Origin: Odobenus rosmarus divergens
Taxonomy: Eukaryota > Chordata > Mammalia > Carnivora > Odobenidae
Assembly (NCBI RefSeq): GCF_000321225.1
Contig: NW_004451521.1
Location: 258,295 to 322,294 of the forward strand
DNA length: 64,000 nt
Reading direction: 5' to 3'
Shown here: one piece after another, positions 57,404-64,000 of the stretch
How positions within the stretch are numbered: position 1 is the stretch's first letter
Layout: every line of letters begins with the position of its first letter
Translations under genes and position numbers: made by a program
Notes under the pieces: generated by a model
Seen by the model: only the letters and a program-made list of their open reading frames with translations
What the model was told of the DNA's origin: nothing
The model's database searches: none

Positions 57404-57605
57404 GGGGCACCTGGGTGGCTCAGATGGTTAAGCGTCTGCCTTCAGCTCAGGTCATGATCCCAGGGTCCTGGGATCAAGCCCCACATCGGGATCCTGGCTC
57501 AGCGGGGAGCCTGCTTCTCCCTCTGCCTCTCTCCCTGCCTCTCTCCTTGCTCATGCTCTCTCTCTCTCTGTATCTCTGTGTCTCAAATGAATAAATAAAT
57601 AAATA
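57404..57605 (+). mobile_element. CAN SINE, young, with perfect target duplication
   Basis: Full SINEC with A box TGGCTCAGATGG, B box GGGATCAAGCC, CTCAGCGGGGAGCCTGC middle, CT tract and an AATAAATAAATAAAT tail. An identical 18-base duplication (AAAATGATGGATGATTCT) flanks it at 57386-57403 and 57606-57623, showing a recent and undisturbed insertion. Confidence 0.98.
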
Positions 57606-57623
57606 AAAATGATGGATGATTCT

Positions 57624-57854
57624 CCCACATAACACTGGAGGAGTCAAGTAATACAAAAGTGATTTATATAACTCCATATGTATTCTATATTTATATAATT
57701 ATAAAGCAAACATTAGTATGGGTGTTATGTACAAAGCAGAGGATTAGCAATGCACTAAATATGATCCCTACCCTTCAGCATTTAAGCTAATTAGGAGAGG
57801 GAAGATATTGACATAAATAAGTACTATAGACATTCAGTTTCATTCAGAGTAATG
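57624..57854. other. AT-rich spacer
   Basis: Nothing recognised. Confidence 0.45.
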
Positions 57855-59449
57855 ATAGCTTTGCCCTTTCAATCTCTTTGAAATCACCCAAAACAGCAAA
57901 GAAAATATAAACATAAAGGCAAAGTCCAGAGTAACAGGAAGAAACCAAAACATGCACATCTCAGACAGAAGCCATTAAAACATAATCCTCCTAAATAATG
58001 ACTAGATGCTCTCATCTGAAATGTTGAGTCAAGTGCAGGAGCCAGTGCAAGGCACAATTCTGGATTTAGGACAAAAAAGAAGCTAAGAAGGCAAGAATAA
58101 ATCAGTAATCGCACAGACACACACCCGTGGGGATGCAAACGCACCCACGTACACACATGCAACATATTTGCAGGAAGTAGTTTATTGTGGAAGAATAGTG
58201 AAGGAAAAATCATCTGCATTGAAAGCAGCCTACTTCTGCCAGGCTCTGGTGACCAGGTAAAAGTCTGAATCCTAAATGAACTCATTCACATGTACAAACC
58301 TGAGAAATGAGGAACTAGGGATAGTTCCCACTAGCCTGAAACCGTCCTCGGTCCTCCCCCACTGAAATTTTCTGAAAATAGATGGTCCAGGAAAAAAAAA
58401 ATTCCTCATATTCAAAATTGAGTAGGAATTTTTTAAAAATTTATACAGAGATGCCCCAAAAAGTGAGTAAAAAACAAGGAAGATAAATGACAAAAAAAAA
58501 AAAAAATGCTCACTTGAAAAAAATGTTGCCATAAGCAGGTGATAATTGTGATCCAGGATATTGTCATGAATTTTCAGAACTTAAACAATCAAAACTATCA
58601 AACAAGAGCACAAAGTAGGAACAAAGAACTAGAAAAGCCATGAGAAAATCATACGAGGAAATAATATTGTAACTGGTAGAACTCAGAAAAGAAGTAAAAC
58701 AGAGAAAGAAAATCATGACCTAAATGAAGATTATAGGGAAGCAGTAGAAGGGAGAAAAGAAACTGCTGGAAACTCAGTAATGCATGTAAAGCACAACAGT
58801 GAGAAAAACATTCAGTCTGAGAAATGAAAACAATCAAAAATTTAAAACAATATTTTCATTTTAACTGAAAAACAGACAAATCATATGCTATACAGTTAAA
58901 ACTGTCACAGAAGCAGAAAACTTAAATAAGGGGCAACATTAAAAGTAAATCTAAAAATATAAACAGAAAAAGCCTTGAATCTACTACAACTGGAAGGGCG
59001 TGTTATTTCCTCGCCCAGAGAAGGGGCATGGGGACAGGAATCAAGTGATACAAAATGAACATCAATACATATGCTGGTAAAATTACTTGACTTTATAGAC
59101 AAATCATTATTTTGCCAACCTGATAAAAAGATCAAGTCACCTATTAGGGAGAAAGGAAAAAATCAGGTGGTCTCAGATTTCCCTACAGCAATACTCAACC
59201 TAAGAGGAACACTAGTAAAATAATACCTATGAAGTTCTCAAAGAATGCAATGTGGGGCAAGGAAGCGAAACACAGCCAAGCTGTCATTCACACATAAAAG
59301 TTATAGATGAATTTATTTCCTATGAGACCTTTCTGAGGAAACTACTAGAAGAGACAAGTGACAAATGGAGAAACTACATTGAAATAACAGGTATTGGACA
59401 TTTAATCCACTTAACTGTTGGACTACAACTAAAGAAAATACAGAGATTA

Positions 59450-59634
59450 GGGGTGCCTGGGTGGCTCAGATGGTTAAGCATCTGCCTTCGGCTCAGGTCA
59501 TGATCCCAGGGTCCTGGGATCAAGTCCCACATCAGGCTCCCTGCTAGGCGGGGAGCCTGCTTCTCCCTCTGCCTCTGCCTCTCTCTCTCTCTCTCTCTCT
59601 CTGACTTTCATGAATAAATAAATAAAACATTAAA
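59450..59634 (+). mobile_element. CAN SINE nested in LINE-1/HAL1
   Basis: GGGGTGCCTGGGTGGCTCAG head, GGATCAAGTCCCACATC B box, CTGCTAGGCGGGGAGCCTGC, CT tract (59576-59602) and a GAATAAATAAATAAAAC tail. Flanks ending in AGAGATTA before and AAAGATTA after form an imperfect duplication. Confidence 0.97.
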
Positions 59635-59801
59635 AAAGAAAAGAAAAGAAAAGATTATGGCTCCATAAGCAAAGGTAAATGGTATACACCCTGACAATAT
59701 AAAAGATAATAAAACAGTGAGATTTGGAGAAGAGGAAAAGAAAGGAAGTTATAGACTATACTAATTTCTTCATCAGTTATAAGCTGGAAAATCAAAAAAT
59801 A

Positions 59802-60002
59802 GGGCGCCTGGGTGGCTCAGTTGGTTAGGCGACTGCCTTCGGCTCAGGTCATGATCCTGGAGTCCCAGGATCGAGTCCCGCATTGGGCTCCCTGCTCAGC
59901 AGGGAGTCTGCTTCTCCCTCTGACCTTCTTCCCTCTCGTGCTCTCTCTCTACCATGCTCTCTCTCTCTCTCAATAAATAAATAAAAATCTTTAAAAAAAA
60001 AA
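59802..60002 (+). mobile_element. CAN SINE nested in LINE-1/HAL1
   Basis: GGGCGCCTGGGTGGCTCAGT head, GGATCGAGTCCCGCATTGGG B box region, CTGCTCAGCAGGGAGTCTGC, CT tract and an AATAAATAAATAAAAATC tail. CAAAAAATAG is repeated at 59793-59802 and 60003-60012. It lies about 165 bases after the previous SINE in the same orientation. Confidence 0.98.
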
Positions 60003-60330
60003 CAAAAAATAGAACTAATAGAGTTATAAGTATAAAAGCTATAAAAGTCAACACTATGAAAAAGAATATAATCCAATAAAACTAAATGAAGAAGAGGATG
60101 GAAAAGATGGAAGAAATACACTGATTTCAATATTGCACATAGAAACAGAAAATTGAAGATTATCACTGGAAAGTAACAACTAGAGAACACAAGTATAGAA
60201 CTTCCAAATTATGAGGAAAAAATACAAACACAGAACAAAAACAATAATAATAATATACCCACAGAGCTTATAAAGGAAAAGATTCTTTTTCAAAAAGCAT
60301 TAAAAACAGAAATTAATATGTAATATTATG

Positions 60331-60404
60331 ACAGAACAAGTCAGAGTCTGCCTATCTGTCATATTAGTAATGGTGTGGTGAAATATACTTATTCAAAGAA
60401 AAAA
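60331..60404. other. Short spacer
   Basis: Nothing recognised. Confidence 0.4.
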
Positions 60405-62080
60405 ATCCAAACAAGTACTTGCATAATGGTTAAAAAGAACAAAGCACTCTCACAATTCCAGCCCCTCTTTTTGCAAAAATTGACAAACTGACCCTAAAAT
60501 TGATATGGGAATGCAAGGGACCCAGAATAGCCAAACCAATCTTGAGAAAAATAATTAAAGGACTCACAGTTTCTGATTTCAACATTTATTATAATCAACA
60601 GAGTATGATACTGGCATAAAGGTAGAAATAAAGATCAATGAAATAAAACTGACAGTTCAGAAATTGCCTGCCACTGATCAGTTTTATGGTCAATTGATTT
60701 TTAGAAAGGGTGCCAAGACAATTCAATGAGGAAAGAATAATCTTTTCAACAAATGATGCTGGGACCAACTGTATATCCACATGCAAATAAATGAGGTTAG
60801 ACCCCTACCTCACACCATATACAAAAATTAACTGCAAATGGGTCAGACCCAAATGTAAGAGTTAAAACAATAAACACTCTGAGAAAAAAACATAGGAGTA
60901 AATCTTTGTGACCTCGGATTAAGCAATGGTTTCTTAGATATGACACCAAAAGCACAGGAAACAAATGAAAAATAAATAAATTTGACTTCATCAAAGTGAG
61001 AAGACATTGTGCTTCACAGGACAACATCAAGAAAGTGAAAAGGTAATCCACAGAATGGGAGAAAGTATTTGCAAATGTTTGTAAACATCTGTTAAGGGAC
61101 TTGTATCAAGAATTTATGAGGAACTTTTAACAACTAAATGATAAAAAGACAACCCACATTTTTAAATGGGCAAATGATTTGAGATTTGAATAGATATTTC
61201 TTCAAAGAAGATCTACAAATGGCCCATAAGCACATGAAAAGATGCTCTGCATCATTAGGCATTGGAGAAATGCAAATCAAAGCCACAATGAGAAACCACT
61301 TCATGCCCACTGGGATGGTTTTAATCAAAAAGATTGACAATAACAACTGTTGGCAAGGATGTGGGGAAATTGGAACCCTCCTAACATTGCTGGTGGGAAT
61401 GTAAAATGGTGCAGCCACTTTGAAAAAGAGTTTGGCAGTTCCTCAAAAAGTTAAATATAGAGTTATCATTTGACCTAGCAGTTCTACTCCTAGGTATGTA
61501 TCCCAGAGAAACAAAAAAGTATGTCCTATCAAAACTTGTACAGAAATGTTAATAGTGGCATTATTCCTAAAAGTCAACAAGGGGAAATTACTCAAATTCC
61601 CATCACCTGAAGAACTGATAAACAAGTTGTGCCATATCCACACGGTGGACTATTATCCAGACATACAAACAAATGAAGAACTTATAGGCATAACAACGTG
61701 GATAAACCTTGAAAACATTATGGTGAATGAAAGAAACTCAACACAAAAAGCCACATATTGTGGGATTCTACGTCTATGAAATATCCAGAACAGGCAAATC
61801 CAGAGAGACAGAAAGAGTATTCGTCATTGCTGGGGACTGGGAGGAGGAAGGAACAGGGAGTGAGTGCTGAAAGGAATGGGGGTTCTTTTGGGGGTGATGA
61901 AAATATTCTGAAAGTAGAGCATGTCGATGGTTGCCCAACTCAGTGACTATACATGAAGCCACTGGATTGAACACGTGGAAAGAGTAAGCTCTATGGTAGG
62001 GAAGGCATCCAACTTTTCATTCTATGCTCTTGTGCTTTTTGGTGTTTGCACTATGTGCAGATATTACATCTGTTAAAATA
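60405..62080 (+). mobile_element. LINE-1 ORF2 C-terminal part and 3-prime UTR
   Basis: Clear L1 order: AAAATTGATATGGGAATGCA, AGAATAGCCAAACCAATCTT, CAACAGAGTATGATACTGGC, AACAAATGATGCTGGGACCA, CATTAGGCATTGGAGAAATG, CACTTCATGCCCACTGGGAT, GGAATGTAAAATGGTGCAGC, then a 3-prime UTR ending near 62010, with a further L1-like tail to 62080. It is a 5-prime-truncated old copy (L1MA/L1MB-like) with all frames broken. Confidence 0.9.
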
Positions 62081-62653
62081 ATAAGAATTCAATAACTCAT
62101 TATAAGGAAGAGTGTAATCACCAGCATATAAGAGAGATCGACAAAACGTTATCCACAAAAAGATGGCAGGGGAGGATTCAAGGTGAAAAGGTAACTCAAT
62201 ATAAGCCTGCAAAGATTTGCTGACTTCATTTGATGAGAGTCAAGGACATTTTAAAAGGACAGAAGAACTAATAGAGCAAAGGGGTCAAGATTCCCTGGGC
62301 TGTATTTGTGTCAGGTCGAAGTGTGGGACTTTATAGATGAGGCAGGTCTTTGGAAAAATAAGCATGTCAATTGTCACTACTAAAAATTGCAATGACATTT
62401 AACAACTGCTCTATTACTCACTTACATAAGGAAGGAAAAGAATAGGCAAAACTATGTACCAGGCATTGTCTTTAATGTGTAAGCGTACTATATTGAACAT
62501 CAAAAGTAATGATTATCCTTGTTCAATGCTTTCTATCACATGTTACATTTCAGAGAAAAGCTGTAAATATGAAACCAGAGGCCTCTGATTCTCTCCCAAT
62601 TCCTCCCTTCCTCCTTGTCCAGCCTCCTTGCCTTCCATACTTTTGATCTACCT
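62081..62653. other. Unique DNA, no gene seen
   Basis: No repeat recognised. Confidence 0.45.
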
Positions 62654-62728
62654 GAAAGAAGGAAGGAAGGAAGGAAGGAAGGAAGGAAGGAAGGAAGGAA
62701 GGAAGGAAAGAAGAAAGGAAGGAAGAAA
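62654..62728 (+). repeat. GGAA microsatellite
   Basis: Twelve uninterrupted GGAA units (62661-62708) are flanked by interrupted GAAA/GGAA units. Frames of 68-120 codons that cross it are artefacts. Confidence 0.98.
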
Positions 62729-63044
62729 CTTCCAAAGCCCATATGTGTGGGAAGACCTCAGAGCTCAGCACCATTCCCCCTGCATTGGAGTGTAACTACT
62801 GGTCAAGGCCTTAGCAGAGTTCTGGGGCACCAAGTGCTGAGAGACAACAGCAAATTCATCCAGAGCTGCTGCCTCCATCCATCAGCAGGTGTAGACAACA
62901 TAACCATTGTAGAAAGTGTTATGCAATCCTCTTACCATCATTTTCATTACGCATGCTATCACACTCGGGAACATTAAGATTTTCTGCCAAGGGCTGAAAC
63001 AGGACCTTAGAGGTGCATTCTTGCACTCCCGAATCCAAGACTGT
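62729..63044. other. Unique DNA
   Basis: Nothing recognised. Confidence 0.5.
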
Positions 63045-63820
63045 ACAATTCACATCTGTTAAAATGTTCATGTCCTTCGATCCATCATTCCTATGCTAGA
63101 TATTTTGTCTTAGAAAAATATTGGTGTCTGTGTAAAATAATTTATATATGAAGATGTCTGTTGCACCATTGTTTGCACAAAACCAGAAAAAACTAAATGC
63201 CCATTACTATGGAGATGATTAGCCAAGTTGTGATGCATCCATATTATGAAGAACAACATGGCATTTAAAAAGAATGATCTGGGGCACCTGGGTGGTTCAG
63301 TTGGTTAAGCGACTGCCTTTGGCTCAGGTCATGATCCCAGAGTCCTGGGATCAAGCCCTGCATGGGGTTCCTTGCTCAGCAGGGAGTCTGCTTCTCCCTC
63401 TGCCTGCCGCTCCCCCTGCTTGTGCTCTCTCTCGCTCTCTCTGACAAATAAATAAATAAAATCTTTAAAAAAATAAAATAAAATACATAAAAAATAAATA
63501 AAAAGAATGATCTGGATCTACATATACTCACACGGAAAGCTTTCCAAGATATATCAACAAAGGAAAAAAATCAAGCCTCAGAAACATGTGTACAGTGAGA
63601 TGTTTATTCAAAACATCTCTATACATATAAGACTCTATACATATAAGAATATAAATGTACCAGAAAAGGAATGAAAGAATTCATATCCCATTGATAATGG
63701 TTGCCAAGGGTAAAGAGATTGGGAAAATAATTGAAATTTAAGTATTTGATTTCTTCTTTATTGTTTGAATTTTTTTACAACCAAATAGCTTTCTGTATTA
63801 TTTGTGTCATAAAAAAAAAA
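63045..63820 (+). mobile_element. Old LINE-1 3-prime end, split by a SINE
   Basis: CGATCCATCATTCCTATGCT, AAGATGTCTGTTGCACCATT and AACTAAATGCCCATTACTAT lie before the SINE. TACAGTGAGATGTTTATTCA and a closing GTTTGAATTTTTTTACAACC lie after it. Together they are the 3-prime UTR of an old L1 (L1ME-like). Confidence 0.8.
63281..63498 (+). mobile_element. CAN SINE, young, with target duplication
   Basis: GGGGCACCTGGGTGGTTCAG head, GGATCAAGCCCTGCATGGG, TGCTCAGCAGGGAGTCTGCT, CT tract, and a long A-rich tail with TAAA units. TAAAAAGAATGATCT is repeated exactly at 63266-63280 and 63499-63513. Confidence 0.98.
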
Positions 63821-64000
63821 AATAGTAACCCACTGACTTTGCAAAAAAATTTTAAAAAGACAAAACACATAAAGAAGACATTTAAATTAACTTTAATCCT
63901 CTTGCTCTGAAATATCTACAATTAATATTTGAATACGTTTTCTTCCAGCATCCCGTGGACCTTTTTATTATAAAGTGTTCAGGGTATTTAAAACTTCAAA
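63821..64000. other. Unique tail of the window
   Basis: AT-rich. No feature recognised. Confidence 0.5.

Larger units (their letters stand above)
57855..60330 (+). mobile_element. LINE-1/HAL1-type ORF1-region remnant
   Basis: A-rich DNA with the order of the L1/HAL1 first reading frame region: AAATCACCCAAAACAGCAAA, AAATGTTGAGTCAAGTGCAG, CAGCCTACTTCTGCCAGGCT, AGCCAAGCTGTCATTCACAC and ACCTTTCTGAGGAAACTACT. It is heavily mutated and is interrupted by two young SINEs. HAL1 (a half-L1 with ORF1 only) is my preferred identity but is not certain. Confidence 0.6.

Noticed and set aside
62536..62977. Frames with KEGR or LPSF repeats
   Set aside because: Translated GGAA microsatellite.
1..64000. A new multi-gene system (defence island, biosynthetic cluster, CRISPR or phage-like locus)
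   Set aside because: The window is mammalian noncoding DNA. No gene cluster, operon structure or spaced direct-repeat array of CRISPR type is present.

Overview
This window is nuclear DNA from a placental mammal, almost certainly a caniform carnivore. The evidence is ten tRNA-Lys-type CAN SINEs (SINEC) and carnivore-type LINE-1 3-prime ends. The younger SINEs (3488, 59802, 63281) have the GGCGCCTGGGTGGCTCAG head and the CTGCTCAGCGGGGAGTCTGC middle that I associate with arctoids (bears, giant panda, seals, mustelids) rather than dog. That finer placement rests on memory of the consensus and needs a repeat-library search.

I find no protein-coding gene that I recognise and no rRNA, tRNA or known small RNA gene. 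I also find no CRISPR array, prophage, operon or other bacterial-type system. The open frames present are short or lie in repeats, low-complexity DNA or overlapping GC-rich frames, as expected in intergenic or long-intron DNA. Two splice-bounded segments (55847-55902 and 45686-45772) are the only exon-like places I would test.

Layout. 1-95 is the 3-prime end of a young LINE-1. 96-12800 is mostly unique DNA with scattered MIR copies, one CAN SINE, a GC-richer block near 4.4-6.5 kb, a CA-rich minisatellite at 7.9-8.4 kb and a second GC-rich block at 9.3-11.3 kb. 13.2-17.3 kb has LINE-1, SINE and L2 pieces around a 2-kb unique stretch. 19.8-31.9 kb is a dense, AT-rich repeat graveyard. It holds an internally deleted LINE-1 carrying a SINE, an L2 carrying a SINE, and a LINE-1 carrying a hAT-type element that itself carries a SINE. 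31.9-36.3 kb is largely unique, with a possible solo LTR and a perfect TGIF/MEIS-type palindrome. 36.3-39.1 kb is SINE plus LINE-1. 39.1-57.4 kb is more GC-rich, with L2, MIR and LTR-like remnants, local duplications and a GGAT microsatellite at an L2 tail. 57.4-64 kb is LINE-1/HAL1-type DNA peppered with the youngest SINEs and a GGAA microsatellite.

Nothing here works together as a gene system. The window records repeated retrotransposition into the same places, a few local duplications, and some unique stretches that could be conserved regulatory DNA. That last possibility can only be decided by cross-species alignment. Repeat family names were assigned by eye and boundaries are approximate (usually within 10-40 bp) unless a target-site duplication (TSD) is quoted.
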